This document shows, piece after piece, positions 35,646 to 45,437 of a DNA stretch of 64,000 nucleotides; position 1 is the first letter of the stretch, and every line of letters begins with the position of its first letter. A model generated the notes under the pieces. The model was not told where the DNA came from. It ran no database searches and worked only from the letters and a program-made list of their open reading frames with translations. The stretch comes from an uncultured Acidobacteriia bacterium. Lineage in GTDB: Bacteria > Acidobacteriota > Terriglobia > Bryobacterales > Bryobacteraceae. The stretch is from contig CAIVVT010000277.1 of NCBI GenBank assembly GCA_903909435.1, positions 1-64,000 on the forward strand, in the 5' to 3' direction. The translations under genes and the position numbers were made by a program.

Positions 35646-37835
35646 TCACTTAGCCAGGACTTTGTATTTCAGGCTCTGTTCGGCCGATCCGTCACCCTGG
35701 ATTGTGCTGATCCGGAGTTCGCAATCACCCGGCCGCGCCGGGCCGCGCATCAGCATCGCCACTGCGCCCGAAGCGTTGGGGGCCGGGAGCTTGACGCTCT
35801 GAATCGCGATCGGCTTGGCGTCCGTGAAGAACTCGACTTGGACTTTCGGAGCATCCGCAAGCGACTTGTCCGGGTAGACCACGAAGTATATTAGCGGTTG
35901 CGCGCTGGCGGCGAGGGTCGGGGTCAGGTCGGGAACGACGTGTTTGCCCTGGTAAATCAGCGGGTCGGTGCTGTCGGGCACGCCCTCCACGGGATCCAGC
36001 CCATGCACCAGCAGCACGCTGCTCAAGCCCACGCCTTTGGTCTCCGGGCTGACGAATGGAATCGTCGCAGTGCTCGCCTTGCGTCCTTCACGGTCGATCA
36101 CGACCGCCTCCAGCGTATAGCGGCCCGGCGGCAAATCGACGCTGTGCTTGAAGGGAATGGAAGTAGCGCGCATCACCGGCAGATTTTGGTCGGGGACAAA
36201 ATATGGCAGATCCTGGCTGAATTTGTCGACCACCTGGCCGCTGGAATCCTTCACCAGGGCAACCAGTGCGATGCGCATGCGGTGCCGCAGTAACTGCGGC
36301 TCGGCGGTGGCAGCGAAGTTCGCTGCGGGCAACTCAAAAGACAGGATGTTCCGCGATCCGGAGGCGCCAGGACCAAACTGCAGCACCGTGGAACTGAAGT
36401 CGAATGCGTGGGGCTTGGGCTGGGCATTCATCACAGCGAGGCCGATGGTCTCGATGGGGGACAAGCCGCCCGCACCCTTCAGATCCGGCATGGCGAAATA
36501 TCCGGCGCGGCTCTCCACCCGAAGATCGGACTTAGCCAATTTTACTTCGATCTTGCGGAAGCTCCCATCGTCCACCCTCGATTCGGGACGGTAGAGCGCT
36601 TCGTAGTGCGCATCCATCTCATCAATGAGTTTGGTAAATGGTTTTCTGAAATCGTTGCTATTGGCAATCAGGAAGCCGCCAGTGGCTTCGGCGATTTCGC
36701 GCAGTGTCGCCTGCGTACCGGAGGTGCGAACGGCTTCGATCTGATAGTCACCTTGGCGCGACTTTTCCGCCGCTTCTCCGGCAGTGCCCGATTGCGCCGA
36801 CTGGCCTCTACTCACGGCTGACGCGTGGCCGAGCGCATTGCTTGATGCCAGCGAGGAAGAATTCTCGCTCAGTCCGTTCGCGTCCACTGCGTAAAAAGTG
36901 ATCCCGGCGTCACCGGCCTTGTTGATGATGGACTCAAGCCGTTCAGGGTCGCCAGTAGTCACGATGCCCGGGCTGATCAGCAGCACGGTCTTGCGCCCTG
37001 GCAGTGTGCCTAGTTGCTTCACCAGAGTCAGGATCTGGTCTGTCTGGCGCATGCCCTCGACGCCGCCGAACTGCCGCCGCTCCATCACCGCGTCGCCGCG
37101 CTGTGCATTCGCGCCAGCACCAGTGGACACATCTGCATTTGCGATGGCGCTTTTCGTCACTTCCCCGCCGGTTATCACCAAATCGAAACTGGCGGTGTGC
37201 GCAGTCATATCCACCGAGCCCTGGACCAGCGCCAGTGTGGGATTCGCGCTGAGAACCGCATCTGAAAGCCCCGTGGAGTCGCCGCCCCGGTTGACGAACG
37301 CCGCCGCCGCGGCCGCCCGCAGCTTCTGCCGGTCGTTGGTGAACGGCTGCAGCGGCGTGAGGCTGTCGTCCAGACTGAGGACGCCCACATAGGTGTCAGG
37401 GAGCAGATCGTTCTTCAGGAAATCCTGCGCCGCTTCGATCGCCCACTGCCGTTTGGCAGGGTCGAGATTGTGGAACACGATGCAGACCAGATTGACCGCC
37501 CGCAGCGGCTTCGTGGGTGCCCCGCCCTGCGCTGCGACGGCCACCTGCGCCGCGGCTCGCTTGGACTCGCTTGCCCTCTGCGGATCCCTTCCGTTGACGA
37601 AGCGAAAGCTGAGAATCTCCCGGCGCGACCCGTCTTCCATGATCTCGACGTCACCGGGCTTCAGGTTCTTGACGAGTTTACCGTGCTTGTCGCGGACCAC
37701 CAGATCCAGCAGCACCTCGCTGGCGGTCGCTCGAATGGTTGCTCCCGAATCGGCCGGAGGAGGAGTCTGCCCCGCCACGGCAGCGGAGAACAGGAGTGTC
37801 CAGCTGATCAAACTTAGATAAAGGACCCTCAGCAT
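35646..37835 (-). CDS. Exported VWFA-related protein, copy 1
   Basis: The 729-residue protein has a signal peptide (MLRVLYLSLISWTLLFSAAVAGQ) and the acidobacterial VWFA-related opening: VLLDLVVRDKHGKLVKNLKPGD, EIMEDGSRREI. The von Willebrand A-like core includes AVNLVCIVFHNLDPAKRQW, TYVGVLSLDDSLTPLQPFT, MRQTDQILTLVKQLGTLPGRK and TVLLISPGIVTTGDPERL. The C-terminal third is beta-rich and ends near residue 729. A paralogue with the same order is at 53721-55898. Such proteins probably bind partners or matrix outside the cell; function unknown. A TAGAAT box (37847-37842) lies 6 nt before the ATG. Confidence 0.85.
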   Translation of the reverse strand: MLRVLYLSLISWTLLFSAAVAGQTPPPADSGATIRATASEVLLDLVVRDKHGKLVKNLKPGDVEIMEDGSRREILSFRFVNGRDPQRASESKRAAAQVAVAAQGGAPTKPLRAVNLVCIVFHNLDPAKRQWAIEAAQDFLKNDLLPDTYVGVLSLDDSLTPLQPFTNDRQKLRAAAAAAFVNRGGDSTGLSDAVLSANPTLALVQGSVDMTAHTASFDLVITGGEVTKSAIANADVSTGAGANAQRGDAVMERRQFGGVEGMRQTDQILTLVKQLGTLPGRKTVLLISPGIVTTGDPERLESIINKAGDAGITFYAVDANGLSENSSSLASSNALGHASAVSRGQSAQSGTAGEAAEKSRQGDYQIEAVRTSGTQATLREIAEATGGFLIANSNDFRKPFTKLIDEMDAHYEALYRPESRVDDGSFRKIEVKLAKSDLRVESRAGYFAMPDLKGAGGLSPIETIGLAVMNAQPKPHAFDFSSTVLQFGPGASGSRNILSFELPAANFAATAEPQLLRHRMRIALVALVKDSSGQVVDKFSQDLPYFVPDQNLPVMRATSIPFKHSVDLPPGRYTLEAVVIDREGRKASTATIPFVSPETKGVGLSSVLLVHGLDPVEGVPDSTDPLIYQGKHVVPDLTPTLAASAQPLIYFVVYPDKSLADAPKVQVEFFTDAKPIAIQSVKLPAPNASGAVAMLMRGPARPGDCELRISTIQGDGSAEQSLKYKVLAK

Positions 37836-38151
37836 AAGCCCATTCTATCTCCAGATCAGACCGGAAACTCCTGTTTTCCGGCCTCGGGTCAACTTGGGGA
37901 CATGGATTCGACTCGGTATTCCCCGGGTCATTCGCCAATTGTCCATATCGCCGCCCGCCGTTGGCCGGTGCGTTGAAGCGAATAAGGCAGAGACCCTACA
38001 AACCGCTGAACTTAGTCGGCCTCGGCTTACAAGTCGTTGAATTACCGAGGGAGATTCTCAGCAGACCGCTGGGTCCCGGCGGTTGCTGGCGTTTCCGCCA
38101 GAGATTGTGAGTACCGCCCTCACTTGCCGAGTCGATTACAATTCCATTCAG
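37836..38151. promoter_or_regulatory. Divergent control region, VWFA copy 1 / TPR-A copy 1
   Basis: The 316 nt hold TAGAAT (37847-37842, minus strand) just before the VWFA gene and TACAAT (38137-38142, plus strand) 9 nt before GTG 38152. No clear -35 boxes or operator were seen, and no gene. Confidence 0.45.
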
Positions 38152-39327
38152 GTGAAGTTCAATCCCCTCATCTTGTGCGCCAGCATCGCGGCCATTCTGC
38201 TGCTGGCTGCCGGCGTCGGGCGCGCGCAGGCCACGGTCGAGGCCGATCTGTTGGGACAAGCCGCAACCGCATTCAAGGCGGGAGACATGCCCAGCTCGAT
38301 CCGGCTGTACCGGGAGTTCCTGAAGGACCACCCCGACGCGGCGGAGATTCGCTCCAATTTGGGTGCCGCGCTTGTCCGCGATGGGCAGTTCGGCGCGGCC
38401 ATCGTCGAATACCGGTCAGCACTGGAAACCATGCCGAGCAACACGCGCGTCCGGACCAATCTTGCGCTGGCCTACTACAAACTCGGGCGGCTCCCAGAAG
38501 CGATTGAGAACCTGAAATTGCTGCACGAGCAACAGCCGATGGAACCCAAACCCGCGCTGCTTCTGGCCGACTGCCTGCTTCAGGTGGGCGAACCTCAAAA
38601 GGCGGCTGATCTGCTGGCCCCATTCGAACAGGAATTCCCTGACAACCACTCAATTACTTACATGTTCGGGATGGCTTTGCTGCAGGCCAAGCACCCACAG
38701 CAAGCTCAACTGATCCTCGACCGGATTCTGCGCGAGGGCGAATCCGCGGAGTCGGCCTACCTGTTGGGCCAGAGCGAATTCATGGCGAACAATCTGGTCG
38801 CCGCGGCGGAACATCTCGCTAGGGCTGTCCGCCTAAATCCGAAGCTGCCGGGATTGCATTCGTTCTATGGACAGGTGCTGCGGAGCAACGGGCAGTTGGA
38901 AGAGGCCACGGCGCAATTCCGGCAGGAGCTGGACCTGAACCCCTACGACTTTATCTCGAATATCGAAATCAGTGTCGTCGACAAGCAGGACGGAAAGCTC
39001 GACGAGGCGACGGTGTTGGTCGGACGGGCACTCCAGGTGAGACCCACGGACCCCGGGGCGCTCTTTCAGAGGGCCTCTGTCTATTTCGCGCAAGACCGCC
39101 TGGAAGAGTCGCGCCAGGAGTTCGTAAACCTGCTCGCCAAGTACCCTGAGTATCCCGAGGCGCACTCGGCCTTGGCCCGCCTTTATTACCGCCTGAACCG
39201 GACGGCCGAAGGCGACCAGGAGAAGGAGGCCGCGCGCCGCATCCGCGATGCAGCACAAAGGCAACTGGAGGAAGCGGAGCGCCGGCGGATTCAGCGGGTT
39301 GCGAAAGACACCGCGGGCAAGCAGTAG
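38152..39327 (+). CDS. Exported TPR protein, subfamily A, copy 1
   Basis: The 391-residue protein starts at GTG 38152, giving VKFNPLILCASIAAILLLAAG, a signal peptide; the upstream TTG 38083 would bury it. About nine TPR units follow, e.g. EIRSNLGAALVRDGQFGAA, VRTNLALAYYKLGRLPEAI, ALFQRASVYFAQDRLEESR. The C-terminus is a charged helix (QRQLEEAERRRIQRVAKD). It is similar along its length to the TPR protein at 45438-46556 (NLALAYYK in both, the same spacing after it). It precedes a CRTAC1-like gene, so the two probably work together as scaffold and binding protein. It contains no enzyme motif. Confidence 0.82.
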   Translation: MKFNPLILCASIAAILLLAAGVGRAQATVEADLLGQAATAFKAGDMPSSIRLYREFLKDHPDAAEIRSNLGAALVRDGQFGAAIVEYRSALETMPSNTRVRTNLALAYYKLGRLPEAIENLKLLHEQQPMEPKPALLLADCLLQVGEPQKAADLLAPFEQEFPDNHSITYMFGMALLQAKHPQQAQLILDRILREGESAESAYLLGQSEFMANNLVAAAEHLARAVRLNPKLPGLHSFYGQVLRSNGQLEEATAQFRQELDLNPYDFISNIEISVVDKQDGKLDEATVLVGRALQVRPTDPGALFQRASVYFAQDRLEESRQEFVNLLAKYPEYPEAHSALARLYYRLNRTAEGDQEKEAARRIRDAAQRQLEEAERRRIQRVAKDTAGKQ

Positions 39328-39419
39328 AGTAGTGCTCGTGAACTGATAACACCCCTGATAATCCCTGCCCAAACTGATCGAAGCCAGAACGCCCTGGTTT
39401 AGACTGGGACTTACCCTGA

Positions 39420-41084
39420 ATGCGTATCCGTTGCCTTTTTATTTGTGCGTCGATGCTAGCGCTAGCCGCCGTTCCCGCGGCCGACCCAATTACGTTTGAA
39501 GAAATCGCCGGGCAAGCTGGAGTCCGCTTTGTGAGCAACAACAGCGCCACTCCGCTCAAACAGCAGCCCGAAGGTATTATCGCGGGCGTCGCGGTACTGG
39601 ACTATGACGGCGACGGGTACCTCGACTTGTACTTCGTGAATGGCGCGGGTATGCCGTCCCTGGCCAAGCAGGGCGACATCCATAAGAACCGGCTTTTCCA
39701 CAACAATGGCAACCTGACGTTCACCGATGTGACAGATAGAGCCGGAGTCGGCGGAACAGGCTATGGCATGGGTGTCGCGGTGGGCGACTACGATAACGAC
39801 GGCCGGCCTGACCTGTACGTGGCGAACGTTAATGGCAACATTCTTTATCACAACAACGGCGACGGCACTTTCACTGACGTAACCAAGAGATCCGGTACCA
39901 GCGGAGGCCTGTACAACGGCAAGAAGATGTGGTCTGTCGCAGCGGCCTGGGTCGATTACAACAACGACGGACTGCTCGATCTATTCATCTCGAACTACTG
40001 CCAGTGGGACCCTGCCAACGGGCCGGAGTGCAAGGCCAACGGCCAGGTGGTGTACTGCAACCCGAGACACTACAAACCGCTTCCGCACACGCTTTATCGC
40101 AACAACGGGAACGGGACGTTCACCGACGTCTCGGAGCAGACCGGCTTATCGAAGTTCCCCGGACGAGGGATGGGCGTTTCGATCGGCGACTACGACGGCG
40201 ACGGATTCACCGACATCTTCGTCGCCAACGACGACGCGCCGTTCCAACTGTTCCACAATATCGGCGGTAAACGGTTCGAGGAAGTCGCGGCGGCGGCCGG
40301 CGTGGCGTTTCCCGAGAACGGCAATGTGATCTCCGGGATGGGCTGCGATTTCCGTGACGTCTTCAACAAGGGCACCCCTTCGCTGTGGGTGACCGCCATC
40401 GAAAAAGAGAGCTTCCCGCTGTTCTTGAATTCTGGGAAGGGCGACTTCATCGACAAGACGTCAGCCAGCGGATTGGCGATGCAGACTTACGAAATGTCCG
40501 GCTGGTCCAACGCGATTGTGGACCTGGATAACGACGGGTGGAAGGATCTGGCGGTTGCACGCTCGAACGTGCAGGAGAACATCGGCATGTTATCGCCGCG
40601 CCAGTACGAGGAGCCGAACGCCATCTTCCGCAATCTCGGAAACGGGAAGTTCCAAAACGCAGGCGCGACCGCCGGACCCGATTTCCAGAAGCCGGCTGGA
40701 CACCGTGGGATGGCCGTCGGTGACCTGGACAACGACGGGCGGATGGACCTGGTCATTAACGTCTTGAACGGGCCGGCGAAGGTTTTCCACAACACAACGC
40801 AGAACTCGAATCACTGGATCCTGCTCAAGCTGGCTGGCATCAAGAGCAATCGCATGGGCGTCGGGGCGAAGATCCGGGTGACTACTCCGGACGGCTTGAC
40901 GCAATGGAACCACGTCACTACCAGCACGGGATTCGCATCCTCGAGTGACTCGCGGGTTCATTTCGGATTGGGCGCAGTGGGCTCGATCAAGGAGATCGAG
41001 GTCGCCTGGCCGAGCGGCGTCAAGCAAGTCTTACGCCACGTGAAGGCCGATCGTGTACTGACGATTTCCGAGCCGGTTCGCTAA
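39420..41084 (+). CDS. CRTAC1-like FG-GAP/ASPIC-UnbV protein, copy 1
   Basis: The 554-residue exported protein has a signal peptide (MRIRCLFICASMLALAAVPA). FG-GAP/VCBS beta-propeller repeats with calcium-type DxDxDG loops follow: LDYDGDGYLDLYF, GDYDNDGRPDLYV, GDYDGDGFTDIFV, LDNDGWKDLAV. Around residues 185-215 a cysteine-containing block (NYCQWD ... VYCNPRHYKPLP) interrupts the repeats. The last 70 residues are an ASPIC/UnbV domain (GFASSSDSRVHFGLG, EIEVAWPSG). Paralogues are at 43697 and 46534. These are extracellular binding proteins by analogy; the ligand is unknown. TAGACT lies 14 nt before the ATG. Confidence 0.87.
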   Translation: MRIRCLFICASMLALAAVPAADPITFEEIAGQAGVRFVSNNSATPLKQQPEGIIAGVAVLDYDGDGYLDLYFVNGAGMPSLAKQGDIHKNRLFHNNGNLTFTDVTDRAGVGGTGYGMGVAVGDYDNDGRPDLYVANVNGNILYHNNGDGTFTDVTKRSGTSGGLYNGKKMWSVAAAWVDYNNDGLLDLFISNYCQWDPANGPECKANGQVVYCNPRHYKPLPHTLYRNNGNGTFTDVSEQTGLSKFPGRGMGVSIGDYDGDGFTDIFVANDDAPFQLFHNIGGKRFEEVAAAAGVAFPENGNVISGMGCDFRDVFNKGTPSLWVTAIEKESFPLFLNSGKGDFIDKTSASGLAMQTYEMSGWSNAIVDLDNDGWKDLAVARSNVQENIGMLSPRQYEEPNAIFRNLGNGKFQNAGATAGPDFQKPAGHRGMAVGDLDNDGRMDLVINVLNGPAKVFHNTTQNSNHWILLKLAGIKSNRMGVGAKIRVTTPDGLTQWNHVTTSTGFASSSDSRVHFGLGAVGSIKEIEVAWPSGVKQVLRHVKADRVLTISEPVR

Positions 41085-41118
41085 CGCTACGAGCAGCGGC
41101 TCGAGACTCCGGCCGCAG

Positions 41119-42297
41119 TCAATGCCGGCCGGGAGCCACCGAAAACGGGCGCAAGGCGGGGACGGCCAGAGGATCCTGCTGCACCTTCAACTTCTCGAAC
41201 GCGTCACTTTCCCGTTGCGCATCCTCTTTGCGGCCCGCACGGCGATAGGCCTGCGCCAGATAGAAATGCAACTGCGCGTTGGCCGGCATCTGCCGCGTCG
41301 CCGTTTCGAACTCCTTCACCGCCACGTCCAGCCGGTCGGCAGTGAGATTGGCACGGCCCAGTTCTGCGTGACAGATCCAGCGGTAGTTGGCAGGAACGAG
41401 TTTCATCGCCGCTGTTAGAGACTGCAGCGCCGCATCCGGCTCACCCTGCTTGATCTTGACCGAGGCCCTCCCCAGCAGAGCCAGCCAGTGGGATGAATTG
41501 ACGCTCAGTTCCTTCTCCATCTCGGCCAGAGCCGCCGCAAGGTCTGTTTCCATGAAATAGAGTCCGTAAGCGTAGTGCACGCCCGGCTCGTTGGGGTAGG
41601 TTTCGAGCAGATCCTTGTATGCCGCTGCCGCTTCGACGGGGTGCTCGCACGCCGAAGCCCACGCGGCTTTCCCAGTCATGGCGACGACCGGCCGTCGAGG
41701 TAGCGGCAAATCCGCGATCGACACCGGGATACCCAGCGCAGTCAGACCCATGGTCTGCTCGACTACGGGGTTACTCACATTGACTTTCGAGAGGGGATAA
41801 AGCTGCCCTTGGGCCTCTTCGAAGGCGGACGCTTGGATATACAGACGCGCGGCCTTGACTCTCACGGTTATTTCAAACTGCTGGTTCGCGCCCAGCCCCA
41901 AATCTTCGCCTTTTCGGATGTCGGTCAGTGCCTGATCGTAGTCTTCAAGCTCAGCTTCGCAGAGGCCGAGGAACGCCCACGCCGTCCCAACGCCCGGCGC
42001 CAGTTTGATGCCTCTGCGGAAGGCGTCGCTCGCCTCTGCATAACGATTATCTTGATAGAGGCTAGCACCCAGGTACAGCCAGCCTTCCGCCCAGGCTGGA
42101 CGAAGAGCTAGCGCCTGTTTGTACAAGCTCGCGGCCTCGGCAGGTTGTGAATCCAGCAGCGACTCGGCGCGGCGTGCCAGGTCATCGAACTTGTCCAGGG
42201 AGCTGACTTGTGAACGAGCCGTTGGAACGGCCACACAGAGCAGACTGAGGCAGAGCGCTGCGCGAGCGGGAGAAGCAATCGTGGAGAGAAGCGACAT
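41119..42297 (-). CDS. Exported TPR protein, subfamily B, copy 1
   Basis: The protein has about 392 residues from ATG 42297 (in-frame ATG 42324 possible), with signal peptide (LCLSLLCVAVPTARSQ). TPR units include AEGWLYLGASLYQDNRYAEAS, GTAWAFLGLCEAELEDYDQAL and AQLHFYLAQAYRRAGRKEDAQ. It is a clear paralogue of the divergent neighbour at 42474: both carry PGVHYA-G, a 'GL/GR-ELGRA-L' helix and the same ending AYRRAG-R. It converges on the first CRTAC1-like gene with 34 nt between stops. Role as in other island TPR proteins: probable scaffold. Confidence 0.8.
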   Translation of the reverse strand: MSLLSTIASPARAALCLSLLCVAVPTARSQVSSLDKFDDLARRAESLLDSQPAEAASLYKQALALRPAWAEGWLYLGASLYQDNRYAEASDAFRRGIKLAPGVGTAWAFLGLCEAELEDYDQALTDIRKGEDLGLGANQQFEITVRVKAARLYIQASAFEEAQGQLYPLSKVNVSNPVVEQTMGLTALGIPVSIADLPLPRRPVVAMTGKAAWASACEHPVEAAAAYKDLLETYPNEPGVHYAYGLYFMETDLAAALAEMEKELSVNSSHWLALLGRASVKIKQGEPDAALQSLTAAMKLVPANYRWICHAELGRANLTADRLDVAVKEFETATRQMPANAQLHFYLAQAYRRAGRKEDAQRESDAFEKLKVQQDPLAVPALRPFSVAPGRH

Positions 42298-42473
42298 CGA
42301 ATTTCTGGGGCGGAAAGCGCACAACCAAGGCGGTTTCGGAGCGGTCTCGCGAAACTCCTAATTTACCTTAACGCAACACGGTCATTCCCAACGCGAGGGC
42401 ATGGTCTAACTGCGGCATTGGGCTAAGGTAAGGGGAGGCACTTCGTCGGCGTCACGAGTGCATTCTGAATGCG
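42298..42473. promoter_or_regulatory. Divergent control region between TPR-B copies
   Basis: The 176 nt separate two outward-facing paralogues, the likely product of an inverted duplication. No strong promoter hexamers or operator palindrome were recognised. Confidence 0.4.
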
Positions 42474-43643
42474 ATGTTCACTTCAGCCAAGCCAGTACGG
42501 GTCGCAGGAATCTTAGTTGCGCTGAGCGTCTTGAGCGCCATCCTTAACGCGGCTGCCCCGCGACCCCTCTCACAAGTACCGCCCGGCGCGGATTTCGAGA
42601 CCCTGGCACGGCAAGCCCGCGAGGCTGTGGACGCCGCGCGACTGCCGGAAGCCATCGACGCCTACACTCGGGCGCTCGCGATCCGCCCACTCTGGGTCGA
42701 AGGGGCCTTCAACCTCGGCGGCGCACTATATGAACTTAAACGCTACCCCGAGGCGGTCAAGGCGCTTGAACGCGCCACAGCCTTAGCGCCGAAAGTGGGA
42801 CTCGGATGGGCTTTGCTCGGCCTGAGCGAAGCCGAGGCCAGCCAGCCGCAGCCAGCACTCCGGCACTTGGTTAAGGCCGAGGAAATCGGATTTGACTCGA
42901 ATCTGGAGTTCGAGACGTCAGTCCGTCTGCAGGCCGCGCGATTGCTGCTGCGCGCCTCAGACTACGACCAGGCATACCTGCAGTTGACTCCGCTGGCCAA
43001 ACGTGTCGAGAACGCCTCATTGCTGTTGGAGACCTTGGGCCTGTGCGTGCTTGCCACCAATCCTCGCCCGGAGAATCTCCAGGACCGCCGAAAGGAAATC
43101 GCAAAACTGGCCGGAACGGCCGCTTGGGCCGGGTTAAACAATCACCCCGCGGAAAGTGCCGCCTCTTACAACCGGCTATTCGAGCGTTATGGCGATGACC
43201 CAGGCGTCCATTACGCCCACGGCAGTTTCCTGATCAACACGGACGTAGCCGCCGCAGCCGCCGAGTTTCAAAAGGAAGTTGCCGCCAACCCTGCACATTG
43301 GCCGTCTCTGCTTCTGCTCGCTTCTCTCCAAAGCAAACAGGGTCAGGCGGCGCAAGCGATCCGGACGCTGGAGCGCGCAATGAAAGTGGCGCCTGTCAGA
43401 GTGCTGGGGGTCTGTCACCTGGAACTCGGGCGAGCCCAGCTCAAGAGCGGCAATGGTGCAGCCGCACTCAAGGAACTGTTGATCGCCGAACGTTCGCTTC
43501 CCGAAAGCGCGGACGTACATTTTCAGCTCTCGCAGGCTTATCGCCGCGCCGGGCAGCGGCTCGAAGCAAACAGGGAACTAGCCGAGTTTGAGCGCTTAAA
43601 GGCGCGGCAGGGCCCCCTCTTCGTCCCGCCTGAAAAGCCCTGA
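42474..43643 (+). CDS. Exported TPR protein, subfamily B, copy 2
   Basis: The 389-residue protein has an N-terminal hydrophobic stretch (VAGILVALSVLSAILNAAA) and TPR units such as VEGAFNLGGALYELKRYPEAV, GLGWALLGLSEAEASQPQPAL and DVHFQLSQAYRRAGQRLEANR. It is a paralogue of 41119-42297, read in the opposite direction. It is followed after 53 nt by the second CRTAC1-like gene, mirroring the TPR-A/CRTAC1 pair on the other side. No ribosome site is evident. Confidence 0.8.
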   Translation: MFTSAKPVRVAGILVALSVLSAILNAAAPRPLSQVPPGADFETLARQAREAVDAARLPEAIDAYTRALAIRPLWVEGAFNLGGALYELKRYPEAVKALERATALAPKVGLGWALLGLSEAEASQPQPALRHLVKAEEIGFDSNLEFETSVRLQAARLLLRASDYDQAYLQLTPLAKRVENASLLLETLGLCVLATNPRPENLQDRRKEIAKLAGTAAWAGLNNHPAESAASYNRLFERYGDDPGVHYAHGSFLINTDVAAAAAEFQKEVAANPAHWPSLLLLASLQSKQGQAAQAIRTLERAMKVAPVRVLGVCHLELGRAQLKSGNGAAALKELLIAERSLPESADVHFQLSQAYRRAGQRLEANRELAEFERLKARQGPLFVPPEKP

Positions 43644-43696
43644 CCCGGGCTCCGAATCGACCGGATTGTGGAACGGCTAGACTGGAGAATTCGACA

Positions 43697-45394
43697 ATGC
43701 GAATCGCTCTGGTGTGCGCCTTTCTGACGCTGGTTGCACTGATCGCAGCTCCCCTGGGCAGCCCGATCCGGTTTGAGGAAATCGCCGCGCGGGCCGGCCT
43801 CCAGTTCGTCTCCAACGGATCCCCGACCGATTACAAGAACCAGCCCGAGACGATGGTTGCGGGGGTCGCGTTGCTGGACTACGACAACGACGGATACCTC
43901 GACGTCTACTTCGTGAACGGAGCGCACATCCCCTCCTTGCGAAAGGACGATCCACGCTACTGGAACCGCCTCTATCACAACAATCGTGACGGTAGCTTCT
44001 CCGACGTCACGGAGAAGGCCGGGGTTGCCGGCGAGGGCTTCGGCATGGGCGCCGCCATCGGCGACTTCGACAACGACGGTTGGCCCGACATCTACGCTGT
44101 CAATGTGACGAAGAATCAACTCTTCCGCAACAACCATGACGGCACATTCACCGATGTGACCGAACGCGCCCACGTCGGCGGAGGCGTGCTCGACGGGAAG
44201 AAAATGTGGTCGATCTCCGCAGCCTGGTTCGACTTCGACAACGACGGCCTGCTCGATCTATACGTGTCCAACTACTGCAAGTGGGACGTGAACAAAGACC
44301 CGGTCTGCGGGCCGGACGCGAAAACGCGCGCCTACTGCCACCCCAAGTACTACGCGCCGCTGCCGGGAACGCTGTATCACAACAACGGAGACGGAACTTT
44401 CACCGATGTCTCGGTGGAAACCGGCATCGCGAAGCGCTTTGGCAAGGGGATGGGCGTCGCAGTCGCCGACTACGATGGCGACGGTTTTACGGACATCTTC
44501 GTGGCCAACGACAACTACCCCAACTTCCTGTTCCACAACATCGGCGGGAAGCGGTTTGAAGAAGTGGCGCTGGCGCGCGGCATCGCCTACCCGGACAGCT
44601 CCAACGCCATCTCCGGCATGGGCGCCGATTTCCGGGACGTGGACAACGACGGCCGCCCGGACGTGTGGCACACCGCCATCGAGCGGGAGACTTTCCCGCT
44701 ATTCCGCAACGTCGACGGCGGCGAGTTCTTCGACGTCACCAGTACCGCCGGTCTAGCCGGGACGGTCGCCATGTCGGGCTGGTCGAACGGGATCTTCGAC
44801 TTCGACAACGACGGCTGGAAGGACCTGTTCGTCACCCGCAGTAACGTCATGGACAACATCGCCCAATGGAGTCTGCGCCAGTACGAAGAACCGAACGCGG
44901 TCTTCCGCAATCTCGGCCGCGGGCGGTTTGAGGACGCCAGCACAACTGCGGGGCCGGACTTCCAGCTCGCGGCCGCGCATCGCGGTGCGGCCTTCGGAGA
45001 CCTCGACAACGAAGGGCGCGTGGACGTTGTCGTGTCGGTGCTCAACGGCAAGGCAAAGTACTTCCACAACGTCTCGCAGGCCGCCAATCACTGGATTCTG
45101 CTGAATCTGGTCGGCACCAGGAGTAACCGCATGGGGCTAGGGGCGAAGGTGCGTGTCACCGCCGGGGACGGCATGGTGCAGTACAACCAGGCCACCACCG
45201 CAGTCGGCTTTGCGTCTTCCAGCGACTCGCGAGTTCACTTCGGGCTGGGGGAGTCGAAGCTCGTACGCGAGATCGAGATTACCTGGCCAAGCCGGATTCG
45301 TCAGACCCTGCGCAACGTCGCTGCCGATCGCGTCCTCACAATCGAGGAGCGGCCCGATACCCCCTCCTCGCACCTCGTACCGTCTAGGAAATAG
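43697..45394 (+). CDS. CRTAC1-like FG-GAP/ASPIC-UnbV protein, copy 2
   Basis: The 565-residue protein begins with a signal peptide (MRIALVCAFLTLVALIAAPLG) and reads like copy 1 along its whole length: LDYDNDGYLDVYFVNGA, GDFDNDGWPDIYAVN, ADYDGDGFTDIFVAND and FDNDGWKDLFVTRSNV. The cysteine block is NYCKWD ... AYCHPKYYAPLP. An ASPIC/UnbV domain ends it (GFASSSDSRVHFGLG, EIEITWPSR). TAGACT at 43678-43683 lies 13 nt before the ATG. It is followed by the subfamily-A TPR gene after 43 nt. Confidence 0.88.
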   Translation: MRIALVCAFLTLVALIAAPLGSPIRFEEIAARAGLQFVSNGSPTDYKNQPETMVAGVALLDYDNDGYLDVYFVNGAHIPSLRKDDPRYWNRLYHNNRDGSFSDVTEKAGVAGEGFGMGAAIGDFDNDGWPDIYAVNVTKNQLFRNNHDGTFTDVTERAHVGGGVLDGKKMWSISAAWFDFDNDGLLDLYVSNYCKWDVNKDPVCGPDAKTRAYCHPKYYAPLPGTLYHNNGDGTFTDVSVETGIAKRFGKGMGVAVADYDGDGFTDIFVANDNYPNFLFHNIGGKRFEEVALARGIAYPDSSNAISGMGADFRDVDNDGRPDVWHTAIERETFPLFRNVDGGEFFDVTSTAGLAGTVAMSGWSNGIFDFDNDGWKDLFVTRSNVMDNIAQWSLRQYEEPNAVFRNLGRGRFEDASTTAGPDFQLAAAHRGAAFGDLDNEGRVDVVVSVLNGKAKYFHNVSQAANHWILLNLVGTRSNRMGLGAKVRVTAGDGMVQYNQATTAVGFASSSDSRVHFGLGESKLVREIEITWPSRIRQTLRNVAADRVLTIEERPDTPSSHLVPSRK

Positions 45395-45437
45395 CGCACG
45401 CCGGCGCGTTCAGCACGGCGCGGCTATCCTGAAAGAG